DNA of 11,961 nt. Source: an uncultured bacterium. GTDB taxonomy: Bacteria; Bacillota; Clostridia; Christensenellales; QALW01. Below, one piece after another: positions 1 through 6,169 of the stretch. The position numbers were made by a program, and so were the translations under genes. The stretch is taken from contig CAJMLN010000050.1 of NCBI GenBank assembly GCA_905214315.1, forward strand, positions 1 through 11,961, in the 5' to 3' direction. The notes beneath the pieces were generated by a model. That model searched no databases. It was not told where the DNA came from and saw nothing but the letters and a program-made list of their open reading frames with translations. Each line of letters starts with the position of its first letter. Position 1 is the stretch's first letter.

Positions 1-645
1 GATATCGAATACAAAGGCGCTGTTAGGAAAATTATCTAAGCAGAACCACCAGTTGTGATCTCCGTCAAACTGTTCATCTACCACTTCAAAAGGCTCGGAA
101 ACATAATACAACCACTCCTCGCCGGTATTTTCGGAACTGCCGGAAAGATAAGCATAATAATTGCCCCCCGTTTTAGGCTGAATATCCGGATAAAATTCAT
201 CGGGATCCGGATAAACGTCTGCTTCCAGGCCGCGGATAAGAAATTGATTCTTTAAAGTATGCTTTACATCAATGCGGTACCAGAAAGAAATAATATAGCT
301 GCCCGCACCGGCTTCTTTTAAAAACGGATAGATATTGATGGAGGGAGAATACCAGGATTTATCCGCAGACATGGAAAGGTAATTATTTCCCGTATGACCG
401 CCGTCGGTTTTAATAGAAATACCGCTGAAATTTGCGTCGCTTTTTGCGGAATCACCTTTGGAATCCACTAATTTATACCATTTAGTTTGTTTTACATCGG
501 TAACGCCCTCAAAGCCTGCGTTTACAGCGTCAACCTTATTAACGTCACTGGATTCATCCGGCTCAGCAAATGCTGTAATGGATGCAATTGCAAAGGAGGA
601 AACCAGCAATATGACAGTAAGCAGTAGTGAGAGATATTTTTTCAT
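1..645 (-). CDS. Secreted protein with N-terminal carbohydrate-binding-like (CBM4/9-type) domain, partial
   Basis: The frame opens at an ATG (643-645) and stays open to the left edge, giving 215 residues with no stop; the C-terminal part lies outside the window. A GGAGG ribosome site lies at 651-655 on the minus strand. Residues 1-27 are a signal peptide: MKKYLS, a hydrophobic core, then an AFA|E signal-peptidase I-type site. The mature part has the look of a jelly-roll CenC/CBM4_9 module: an early NAGFEG motif (42-47), then W56, GNNYLSMS (86-93), a WYSPSINIYPFL strand pair and ISFWYRIDV (119-127). Such modules usually sit on extracellular xylanases, glucanases or other surface glycan enzymes. 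The catalytic part, if any, is not visible, so substrate and enzyme class cannot be called. There is no lipobox or cell-wall anchor in the visible part. Signal peptide is confident; the CBM family call is by pattern only. Confidence 0.7.
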   Translation of the reverse strand, partial: MKKYLSLLLTVILLVSSFAIASITAFAEPDESSDVNKVDAVNAGFEGVTDVKQTKWYKLVDSKGDSAKSDANFSGISIKTDGGHTGNNYLSMSADKSWYSPSINIYPFLKEAGAGSYIISFWYRIDVKHTLKNQFLIRGLEADVYPDPDEFYPDIQPKTGGNYYAYLSGSSENTGEEWLYYVSEPFEVVDEQFDGDHNWWFCLDNFPNSAFVFDI

Positions 646-674
646 AAAAACCTCCATAAAAATTTACTATTCGT

Positions 675-704
675 ATTATAGCATATTTATCATGGAGTTG
701 TAAA
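675..704 (-). promoter_or_regulatory. Sigma-A-type promoter for the secreted CBM-like protein
   Basis: On the minus strand a TTTACA -35 (699-704) and a perfect TATAAT -10 (675-680) are separated by 18 bp. The start codon lies about 30 nt beyond the -10, leaving a short leader that contains GGAGG. This is the expected geometry for a vegetative promoter. Confidence 0.65.
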
Positions 705-764
705 TACCTAAAATTAGTATTAAAACAGAAAAAAATCAATATATTTAAAAAAGGAGGGGATTTT

Positions 765-1229
765 ATGAAAAGAATTATAAGTTTTGTTTTATTGTGTACG
801 CTGTTTGTTTTTGCTGGCTGCGGGGAAGCACAGGATCCGGCGGAAAACAATGCTTCGGTTGGCTTCCAGGTGCTTGATGGTGTAAGCGGTATGCCGGTAG
901 AGGGGGTTCGCATAGTTTTGCCGGAATATAAAAAAGAGCTGACTACCGGCAGTGATGGGAAAACCACGATGGCAGAGATCGCCGTTCTTTATGATACGCA
1001 TTTTGCGGATATTCATTTACAGGAATACGGTACTTTTACTGTACTGGCTTACAAGGAAGGATATAGTGATTATGCGTTGTTTTTTGCACAAATTCGTGAG
1101 AATCAGCAGCGCAGCATAAAAATATATATGTTTATGAAGGATACGCCGATGTCTAATGGGGCTCCGCTGGCAACAGTGGAAAGTCCGGAAAAGGAATGGG
1201 TACAGGAATTGGTTGACCAATATCGATAA
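765..1229 (+). CDS. Small lipoprotein with carboxypeptidase-regulatory-like beta-sandwich domain
   Basis: Encodes 154 residues starting at an ATG preceded by AAGGAGGGG (751-759). The N-terminus is a lipoprotein signal: MKR, a hydrophobic stretch, then a lipobox-like FAGC with C19 as the predicted diacylglyceryl-modified residue, so the protein should be tethered to the outer face of the membrane. Residues about 32-122 resemble a carboxypeptidase-regulatory-like/CnaB-like beta-sandwich: GFQVLDGVSGMPVEGVRIVL, then a GSDGKT turn, and late strands FTVLAYKEGY and QRSIKIYMF. The 'modifiable core / G-x-P-v-x-G-v' start is typical of this fold. No catalytic residues are visible, so a structural, binding or envelope role is likely but unassigned. 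It is divergent from the secreted CBM-like gene and followed by the DnaA-box region. No convincing promoter or terminator was found. Confidence 0.75.
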   Translation: MKRIISFVLLCTLFVFAGCGEAQDPAENNASVGFQVLDGVSGMPVEGVRIVLPEYKKELTTGSDGKTTMAEIAVLYDTHFADIHLQEYGTFTVLAYKEGYSDYALFFAQIRENQQRSIKIYMFMKDTPMSNGAPLATVESPEKEWVQELVDQYR

Positions 1230-1338
1230 GATAATGAAAATATACATAAAACAGAATAAATATTCACAAAGTTTACAAATGAATTATTAAAAAATACTTG
1301 ACAGCCCTTTTTTTGCAGGATTCATTGCAGAAAAAAAT

Positions 1339-1451
1339 CTTATCCACAGCTGTGGATAAGTTGTACGATATTTGTGGATAAATACAGATATCCCTTCAGC
1401 AGGGGGGAATAATTGTGGATAACTTTTTAACAAAAAAATGATTTATCCACA
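1339..1451. other. Cluster of five consensus DnaA boxes (candidate oriC, DnaA-titration or regulatory site)
   Basis: Five exact copies of TTATCCACA are present: 1340-1348 (+), 1351-1359 (-), 1373-1381 (-), 1414-1422 (-) and 1443-1451 (+). The first two form a perfect 22-bp palindrome (1339-1360; arms CTTATCCACAG and CTGTGGATAAG). Starts of boxes 2 to 3 are 22 bp apart and boxes 3 to 4 are 41 bp apart, close to two and four helical turns. This 9-mer is the high-affinity DnaA site across bacteria. Five exact copies in 112 bp is far beyond chance: roughly 0.001 copy is expected for both strands at even composition. The sequence shows DnaA binding is likely. Whether it is an origin, a DnaA-box cluster that titrates DnaA, or a regulatory region cannot be decided here. 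No dnaA, dnaN, rpmH or recF lies in the window. Confidence 0.8.
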
Positions 1452-1578
1452 GGAGAATAAAAAAACCCCCTAAATTCAGGTATTTGACGGTGGATTGTGA
1501 TGTGTATTGTTTTTTGAACGACATGCGGTAAAAAAGATTGTTTTTGCATTAAAAAAGGAAAAACCTTGCTAAAAAAAT

Positions 1579-1600
1579 ATGCATTCTTTATACAATGCAT
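1579..1600. repeat. Inverted repeat upstream of cwlD, overlapping a possible promoter
   Basis: Arms ATGCATT (1579-1585) and AATGCAT (1594-1600) flank an 8-bp centre CTTTATAC. TTGCTA (1566-1571) and TATACA (1589-1594), 17 bp apart, could be a weak sigma-A promoter within the dyad. A TGAATA at 1600-1605 is also compatible with a sigma-G-type -35, but its -10 partner is poor. The dyad is clear; the promoter reading is tentative. Confidence 0.35.
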
Positions 1601-1667
1601 GAATAAATAATGGATTCATCTACAATTATTGGATGATAAAAAGAAGTGATTTAAAAAGGATGATACT

Positions 1668-2381
1668 ATGTTTGAACGGATTATGCAGGTAGTTTGTGCT
1701 GTACTGCTGGTAGGTGTGATATTAACGTCACCTATCAGTGCGCAAAAAAGCAGCTACAGTGAATGTTTGGCGGATTATCCGCTGCTTAATTTCGTGATCG
1801 TGCTTGATGCCGGACATGGCGGTGAAGATGGCGGAGCTATCGGCATCCATACATTGGTTCGGGAAAAAGATATTAACCTATCAATTGTACAGAAGCTTGG
1901 GCGGCTGTTTGAAAGTGCAGGAGCGACGGTCGTGCTTACCCGTAACAATGAGGATTCACTGTGTACGGGGAAATACAGTAAAATGGAAGATATGCAGGCG
2001 CGTGCGGCTGTGATTGAAGCGGCTAATCCCTATGTGGTGATCAGCGTGCATTGCAATAGCTTTCCGCAAAGTAAGAATGTAAAAGGGGCACAGATGTTTT
2101 ATTATCCCGGCTCCGAAACAGGGGAACGGCTGGCGGAATGTATTCAGAACAGCCTGAGGAAGCATGTGGATACTTCCAATAAGCGTATGGTGAAGAATGA
2201 GGATTTTTATATGCTTCGGCACGGAAACTCTACAAATGTGATGATTGAGTGCGGTTTTCTTTCTTCTCCTGAGGAAGAAAAGCTGCTTTGTGACGAGGCG
2301 TATCAGGATATGCTGGCATATGCCGTGTTTGACGGAACCTGCGCGTATATGGCCGATATTCTTACGCCCCAGAACCATTAA
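1668..2381 (+). CDS. cwlD: N-acetylmuramoyl-L-alanine amidase CwlD (spore cortex, Amidase_3)
   Basis: 237 residues, the same length as Bacillus subtilis CwlD as I recall it. Residues about 6-24 are a hydrophobic export/anchor segment. The Amidase_3 catalytic domain follows: VLDAGHGGEDGG (45-56) with zinc ligand H50, VREKDINL with zinc ligand E66, SVHCN with zinc ligand H128, and IECGFLS with catalytic E194. All four key residues are present. The enzyme removes the peptide side chain from muramic acid in the developing cortex, the first step towards muramic-delta-lactam, which germination-specific lytic enzymes recognise. It therefore acts outside the forespore membrane and implies an endospore former. 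The start follows AAAAAGGA (1653-1660). It lies alone, 66 bp before the fumarase operon, which has its own promoter directly after the cwlD stop. Confidence 0.9.
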   Translation: MFERIMQVVCAVLLVGVILTSPISAQKSSYSECLADYPLLNFVIVLDAGHGGEDGGAIGIHTLVREKDINLSIVQKLGRLFESAGATVVLTRNNEDSLCTGKYSKMEDMQARAAVIEAANPYVVISVHCNSFPQSKNVKGAQMFYYPGSETGERLAECIQNSLRKHVDTSNKRMVKNEDFYMLRHGNSTNVMIECGFLSSPEEEKLLCDEAYQDMLAYAVFDGTCAYMADILTPQNH

Positions 2382-2387
2382 GACGGT

Positions 2388-2416
2388 TTGCAAAAAAACT
2401 TAAAGTGTATTATAAT
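2388..2416 (+). promoter_or_regulatory. Sigma-A promoter of the fumarase operon
   Basis: TTGCAA (2388-2393), a 17-bp spacer, and perfect TATAAT (2411-2416), starting only 6 bp after the cwlD stop codon. Transcription should begin near 2422-2424, inside the inverted repeat that follows. The -35 lying on a possible upstream TTG start argues against translation of fumarase alpha from there. Confidence 0.75.
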
Positions 2417-2440
2417 CTCCTTATACCCATATAAGGAGAT
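2415..2440. promoter_or_regulatory. Perfect 26-bp dyad over the fumarase transcription start and ribosome site (probable operator)
   Basis: Arms ATCTCCTTATA (2415-2425) and TATAAGGAGAT (2430-2440) match perfectly over 11 bp with a 4-base CCCA centre. The left arm overlaps the end of the -10, the centre covers the expected transcription start, and the right arm contains the AAGGAG ribosome site. Because the left arm would be only partly transcribed from the promoter at 2388-2416, a DNA operator for a dimeric repressor is more likely than a full RNA hairpin. If transcription starts upstream, for example by read-through from cwlD, the same sequence would form an RNA hairpin that hides the ribosome site. 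Confidence 0.6.
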
Positions 2441-2447
2441 ATTTTTT

Positions 2448-3275
2448 ATGCGTGAAATCAGCTGTGAAACCATAAAAAATGCGGTTTACAGGCTTTGCGG
2501 TCAGGCGTGCGTTCATATGCCGGAAGAAACTCTGGACCTGCTGCGCACCGCTGCCGCAAGGGAAGAATCGGATTACGGAAAAGAAAATTTGAAAATGGCG
2601 CTGGAAAACGCCCGTATTGCGGCGCAGGAGAAGATGCCGATTTGCCAGGATACGGGAATGGTAACGGTGTTTGCTGAAATCGGCCAGGAGGTACATCTTT
2701 CCGGCGGCGATTTTTATCAGAGTATTCATCAGGGAGTGCGCGAGGCCTATGTGCCGTTTCGCAAGAGCGTGCTTTCGCCGCTGGAGAGAAAGAATACGGG
2801 AGATAATACGCCGGCAGTGGTGCACGTTTCGCTGGTGCCGGGAGATAGAATTAAGCTGATGGTTACCCCTAAGGGATTTGGCAGTGAAAATATGAGCGCG
2901 CTCAAAATGCTGAAGCCCTCTCAGGGAATCGAGGGGGTCAAGCAGTTTATTGTCGATACGGTTTCGGCGGCCGGAGCCAATCCCTGTCCTCCGGTAATTG
3001 TCGGCGTAGGAATCGGCGGAACGATGGAGAAAGCGGCGCTTATGGCGAAGCATGCGCTGGTGGTTTCCAGGCCTGCCGCAGATGCGGCGTTGGCGCAGCT
3101 GGAGCAGGAGCTGCTAAAACAAATAAATGATCTGGGAATCGGTCCGCAGGGAATGGGAGGGCGGAGCACGGCGCTGGCTGTTTTTATTGAAACGTATCCT
3201 ACGCATATTGCGGGGCTGCCGGTAGCGGTAAATATTCAGTGCCATTGCGCACGGCATTGTGAGGTGGTGTTATGA
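2448..3275 (+). CDS. Class I Fe-S fumarate hydratase (or tartrate dehydratase), alpha subunit
   Basis: 275 residues from the ATG at 2448, which has AAGGAGAT 7 nt upstream. Starting earlier at TTG 2388 would place the promoter inside the gene, so I rejected it. It belongs to the oxygen-sensitive [4Fe-4S] hydro-lyase family in which the usual single chain is split in two. Key features are MPICQDTGMVTVF with C66, the PKGFGSENMSALKML loop (141-155), NPCPPVIVGVGIGG with C180, and a C-terminal IQCHCARH with C265/C267. C66, C180 and one of C265/C267 should hold the cluster. With the beta subunit it interconverts fumarate and L-malate in the cytoplasm. L(+)-tartrate dehydratase is the close alternative, and sequence alone does not separate them; no tartrate transporter is nearby. 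The stop overlaps the next start as ATGA, indicating coupled translation. Confidence 0.88.
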   Translation: MREISCETIKNAVYRLCGQACVHMPEETLDLLRTAAAREESDYGKENLKMALENARIAAQEKMPICQDTGMVTVFAEIGQEVHLSGGDFYQSIHQGVREAYVPFRKSVLSPLERKNTGDNTPAVVHVSLVPGDRIKLMVTPKGFGSENMSALKMLKPSQGIEGVKQFIVDTVSAAGANPCPPVIVGVGIGGTMEKAALMAKHALVVSRPAADAALAQLEQELLKQINDLGIGPQGMGGRSTALAVFIETYPTHIAGLPVAVNIQCHCARHCEVVL

Positions 3276-3826
3276 GGGAACTGATATTTCCCCTTAGTGA
3301 TAAAAGTATACTGAAAGATCTTCGGACGGGGGATAAGGTGCTGGTAAGCGGTACGATATATACCGGAAGAGATGCGGCGCATAAGCGGCTGCAGGATATG
3401 CTGGCCCGCGGAGAAAGCCTTCCGCTTGCGCTGGAAAATCAGGCGGTTTATTATACGGGGCCCTGTCCTGCGCCTGAGGGACGGCCGATTGGTTCCTGCG
3501 GACCTACGACCAGCGGCCGGATGGATGCGTACGCGCCGCAGCTGCTGGATCTGGGGCAGGCGGCGATGATAGGCAAGGGAGAACGAAGCCGGGAGGTGGC
3601 CGATGCCTGCAGGAGAAACGGCGCCGTATATCTGGCTGCCGCCGGAGGCGCGGGCGCGCTGCTGGCAAAGTGTGTTGTTTCCTGCAATGTAGTGGCCTTT
3701 CCGGAATTGCTTTCTGAAGCGATTCATTGTCTTACAGTACGGCAGATGCCCCTGATTGTAGCCATTGATACGGAGGGCAACGATCTGTTTCAAATAGGAC
3801 GGGAGCAGTATCAAAAGAGACCTTGA
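3272..3826 (+). CDS. Class I Fe-S fumarate hydratase (or tartrate dehydratase), beta subunit
   Basis: 184 residues, the usual length for the split beta subunit, matching the C-terminal half of single-chain class I fumarases. Conserved stretches are SGTIYTGRDAAHKR (26-39), YYTGPCPAPEGRPIGSCGPT (60-79) running into TSGRMDAY, MIGKG (99-103), and FPELLSEAIHCLTV. These form the substrate pocket that faces the alpha-subunit cluster. It overlaps alpha by 4 nt and is the last gene of the operon: a strong hairpin terminator begins 9 nt after its stop. The two fumarase genes look richer in G+C than cwlD upstream and mrnC downstream by eye. That may only reflect strong expression and is not enough to claim transfer. 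Confidence 0.88.
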   Translation: MRELIFPLSDKSILKDLRTGDKVLVSGTIYTGRDAAHKRLQDMLARGESLPLALENQAVYYTGPCPAPEGRPIGSCGPTTSGRMDAYAPQLLDLGQAAMIGKGERSREVADACRRNGAVYLAAAGGAGALLAKCVVSCNVVAFPELLSEAIHCLTVRQMPLIVAIDTEGNDLFQIGREQYQKRP

Positions 3827-3834
3827 ATGCGCGT

Positions 3835-3878
3835 AAAAAACTGCCTGCCGGGACAGCAGCCCCGGCAGGCAGTTTTTT
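3835..3878. terminator. Bidirectional intrinsic terminator between fumarase and ABC exporter operons
   Basis: Perfect 18-bp arms, AAAAAACTGCCTGCCGGG (3835-3852) and its complement (3861-3878), enclose an 8-base loop. The GC-rich core is flanked by six A on the left and six T on the right, so it can terminate transcripts in both directions. The last T residues overlap the TAA stop codon (3877-3879) of the convergent permease gene, so that gene's own 3' end is built into the terminator. Confidence 0.93.
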
Positions 3879-5148
3879 ATACTTTGGTTTTGTACAGATC
3901 CTTTAATTTCATTCGTTTTCCGTAATGCAGTACGGACGCCGTATAAATACGTATGGACACTGCGGCGATCAGGAGGATAGAGAGAATCAGCAGCGCAATA
4001 GAGATCACAAGATCTGCCGTTGCCACAGTGCCGTTTAAAAGCTTAAAGGGCATAATAAATGGCGAACAGAAGGGAATATACATCGCAGCTTTCTGCAGCA
4101 TTCCTTCTCCTGAGGTTGTGATGGCGGAAAAATATGCAAGATAAAAAGAGATGAGCGAAATCATCATTACCGGCATCATGGCGGAGTTTAGATCTTCAAT
4201 TTTGCTTACCGAAGCGCCGCAGACCGCATTCATTACCGCGTAGAGACTGTATCCCAGAATAAAGTAAAGCGCGATCAGCAGTGCGGATTCTGCGGTGAAG
4301 GCGGAAAGAGACAGCTCCATACCCATCAGGGTAAAGCCCTCGGGAATAAGGAGGTTATAACATAGTACGCCAAAGAGCAGGACGCCGGTAAACTGTGCCA
4401 AACCCAAAAAACCCATGGCCAGACATTTGCCGATCAGAATACGGGAGGGCTTGGCCGAGACGATCAGCGTTTCCATTACACGGGAGGTCTTTTCCGTAGC
4501 GACGGACATGGAAACACCGTAGCCGTAAAAATAGATAGCGAAAAAGATCAGCATCGTCAGAAGAATTCCGATTGCGTAGCCGCTTACATTCATAGAACCC
4601 ATATAGGTAACGGAAAACGGCAGGGAGGATTGTGCAAAAGCAATGGTGTCACTGCTGATTCCCTGCTTGGTAAGGGTGTTGGCAATATACAGGTCGCTTA
4701 GAGCCTGCGCGGCCGTCTGCGCGTTGATTCCCGACATAAAGTCCTTACAGGTTATTGTAAGGGCAGGCAGACCGTTTTCACCGGGGATGACGGATATTAA
4801 AGAAAGCGTTTCATCTTCTTTAATAAGGGTGCTGTATGTTTCGATTTCGGCTGCGGAAATGGCCTCAAAACGGGTGTCGGGAAAATACAGGCTCAGCGTT
4901 TGACAGGCGTTTTCGATCAAAGTATCATCGTCGGCATAATAGCAGGTATAAATACGCTGGGTGTCCTGCGGAGGCAGCGAAATGCCGTCTTCACCGGGTT
5001 CCTCCGTGCTGCTGAAATTGCCGATGACCCTGGGCAGGGCACAGAGCACTAAGATGACCAGCAGCATAATGATGCTGGAAATAAGAAAGGATTTCTTTTT
5101 TGCCGCATCGCGCAGGGTGAACCAAAAAACTGTAAAAATCTGTTTCAT
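3877..5148 (-). CDS. ABC-2 type transporter permease (NatB/YhaP-like exporter)
   Basis: 423 residues. Topology fits the ABC-2 family with a large outer domain: one transmembrane segment at about 21-41, an extracytoplasmic domain of about 140 residues (44-185), then hydrophobic segments at roughly 188-210, 240-267, 285-310, 322-345 and 376-400. The cytoplasmic loop EKTSRVMETLIVSAKPSRIL (219-238) and the late MYIPFCSPFIMPF (356-368) are characteristic of NatB/YhaP-type Na+ or drug exporters. It pairs with the ATPase encoded just upstream; start and stop overlap by 4 nt (ATGA), so the two are co-translated. The substrate cannot be read from the sequence; sodium, antimicrobial peptides or other amphiphiles are known for relatives. 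It ends inside the shared terminator. Confidence 0.87.
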   Translation of the reverse strand: MKQIFTVFWFTLRDAAKKKSFLISSIIMLLVILVLCALPRVIGNFSSTEEPGEDGISLPPQDTQRIYTCYYADDDTLIENACQTLSLYFPDTRFEAISAAEIETYSTLIKEDETLSLISVIPGENGLPALTITCKDFMSGINAQTAAQALSDLYIANTLTKQGISSDTIAFAQSSLPFSVTYMGSMNVSGYAIGILLTMLIFFAIYFYGYGVSMSVATEKTSRVMETLIVSAKPSRILIGKCLAMGFLGLAQFTGVLLFGVLCYNLLIPEGFTLMGMELSLSAFTAESALLIALYFILGYSLYAVMNAVCGASVSKIEDLNSAMMPVMMISLISFYLAYFSAITTSGEGMLQKAAMYIPFCSPFIMPFKLLNGTVATADLVISIALLILSILLIAAVSIRIYTASVLHYGKRMKLKDLYKTKV

Positions 5149-6050
5149 GCTTTTTCACCTACTTTTTCAATAAATATTTCATTCAGCGAAGGCTCGGCAA
5201 TTTCAAATTTTACCGGGTACAGTCCAGCGGCGATCAGGGAATTTAAAAAGGTGTTTGCCATGGCGTCACCGGTAATTTTAAATTCTGATTCATCGGCTGC
5301 TTTGCGGAGTAATGCGAGACCTGCTTTTTCTGCCAGTGCCGAGATATCGGCGGAAATTTTGATTTTTAGGTTGGTGTGGCCATACGAGGCTTTGATTTGC
5401 TGTAGGTTTCCGTTCAGAACGGTTTTTCCGTGGTCAAGAATGAGCAGATCGCGGCAGTATTCTTCCACGGTAGACATTTGATGGCTGCTCATTACAATAT
5501 ATTTTCCCTGTTTTGTTAACTCTTCTATGAGTTCGCGCAGCATTTCGGCATTGACCGGATCAAGCCCGGAGAACGGCTCGTCAAGAAAGATCAGCTGCGG
5601 ATCGTGAATGAGGGTAGCGATCAGCTGAATTTTTTGCTGATTGCCCTTGGAGAGTTTTTCTGCCGGCATATCCTTATATTCAGTGACCTCCAGCCGCTGC
5701 ATCAAAGAAAGGGCGGAGGTTCTTGCGTCGTTTTTGTTCATTCCCCGCAGCATACCGAAATAAATGAGCTGATCCAGCACTTTGTTTTTCATATAAATAC
5801 CGCGTTCTTCCGGCATGTAGCCAAAACCGAGCGTTTCTCTGGTGATGGGGCGGCCGTTCCACAGGGCGCATCCGCTGTCGGGCTTTAAAATTCCCAGAAT
5901 CATTCGGATCGTAGTGGTCTTTCCGGCGCCGTTTGTACCGATTAAACCGAAGACCCCGGGATCCGGCATGTGAAAGCTGACATTATCCACGGCAACTTTT
6001 GTACCGAAGGTACGCCGCAGATTTTCAACGTTGAGGCTCAAAGCGATCAT
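5145..6050 (-). CDS. ABC transporter ATP-binding protein (NatA/YhaQ-like)
   Basis: 301 residues. ABC ATPase domain (1-220): Walker A GTNGAGKTTT (38-47), signature LSKGNQQK (133-140; the variant typical of NatA/YhaQ-type exporters rather than LSGGQ), Walker B LIFLDEP (153-159), D-loop SGLDP and H-loop SSH with H190. A C-terminal extension of about 80 residues (222-301), ending SLNEIFIEKVGEK, resembles the DUF4162-type domain of exporter ATPases. It powers the permease encoded by the overlapping downstream gene. The ATG at 6048-6050 is preceded by the purine-rich AAGAAAAGAG with almost no spacer; a TTG four codons in is possible but less attractive. A good promoter lies upstream, divergent from the Xre-type regulator gene. 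Confidence 0.9.
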   Translation of the reverse strand: MIALSLNVENLRRTFGTKVAVDNVSFHMPDPGVFGLIGTNGAGKTTTIRMILGILKPDSGCALWNGRPITRETLGFGYMPEERGIYMKNKVLDQLIYFGMLRGMNKNDARTSALSLMQRLEVTEYKDMPAEKLSKGNQQKIQLIATLIHDPQLIFLDEPFSGLDPVNAEMLRELIEELTKQGKYIVMSSHQMSTVEEYCRDLLILDHGKTVLNGNLQQIKASYGHTNLKIKISADISALAEKAGLALLRKAADESEFKITGDAMANTFLNSLIAAGLYPVKFEIAEPSLNEIFIEKVGEKA

Positions 6051-6068
6051 CTCTTTTCTTTTTTTTAT

Positions 6069-6097
6069 AGTATAGCATGAAAAAGTAAGAAGGTCAA
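6069..6097 (-). promoter_or_regulatory. Sigma-A promoter of the ABC exporter operon
   Basis: On the minus strand TTGACC (6092-6097), a 17-bp spacer, and TATACT (6069-6074). Each hexamer matches the consensus at 5 of 6 positions. It lies about 20 bp from the ATPase start, and a palindrome abuts the -35. Confidence 0.75.
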
Positions 6098-6137
6098 CTC
6101 AATTGAGGTAATTTTTTTAACTCAAAAAGGTTAAAAT
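6096..6137. promoter_or_regulatory. Paired dyads between the exporter and its divergent regulator (candidate operators)
   Basis: CTCAATTGAG (6098-6107) is a perfect 10-bp palindrome directly against the exporter -35. A second element, TTTAAC followed by a 7-base centre and GGTTAAA (6116-6135), is a near-perfect dyad. Both elements share an AACTCAA core (6096-6102 and 6119-6125), 23 bp apart, about two helical turns. This is the layout expected for a dimeric Xre regulator controlling the exporter promoter and itself. No good sigma-A promoter for the regulator could be picked out here. Confidence 0.45.
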
Positions 6138-6169
6138 AATAAAAAACAGCGGAAAAGAGATGAACAAAA

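Larger units (their letters stand above)
1230..1667. other. 438-bp gene-free AT-rich region carrying the DnaA-box cluster
   Basis: No supported gene lies between the lipoprotein stop and cwlD. The left part (about 1230-1335) is AT-rich, with a TTGACA at 1298-1303 but no acceptable -10 at the right distance. The centre (1339-1451) holds five exact DnaA boxes. The right part (about 1500-1660) is strongly AT-rich, with A- and T-runs, an ATGCATT/AATGCAT dyad (1579-1585/1594-1600), and the cwlD ribosome site. An isolated DnaA-like 9-mer with one mismatch (ATATTCACA, 1260-1268) lies at the left margin. Confidence 0.8.

Noticed and set aside
1298..1326. TTGACA as a promoter upstream of the DnaA boxes
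   Set aside because: The hexamer at the correct distance (TTCATT, 1321-1326) matches the -10 at only 3 of 6 positions, and no gene follows directly.
1339..1451. CRISPR-like or transposon-end reading of the repeated TTATCCACA elements
   Set aside because: The units are 9 bp, in both orientations, irregularly spaced and identical to the DnaA box; there are no spacers of constant length and no transposase.
2388..2447. Upstream TTG start giving fumarase alpha 20 extra residues
   Set aside because: The TTG coincides with the -35 hexamer of the operon promoter and has no ribosome site; ATG 2448 has AAGGAGAT at the right distance and gives the family's normal length.
2421..3053. Long antisense frames over the fumarase, rlmB and ABC genes
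   Set aside because: They lie opposite well-supported genes, have arginine/histidine-rich shadow composition and lack ribosome sites.
2448..3826. Horizontal transfer of the fumarase operon because of its higher G+C
   Set aside because: The difference was judged by eye only, there are no flanking mobile elements, and high expression can explain the codon choice.
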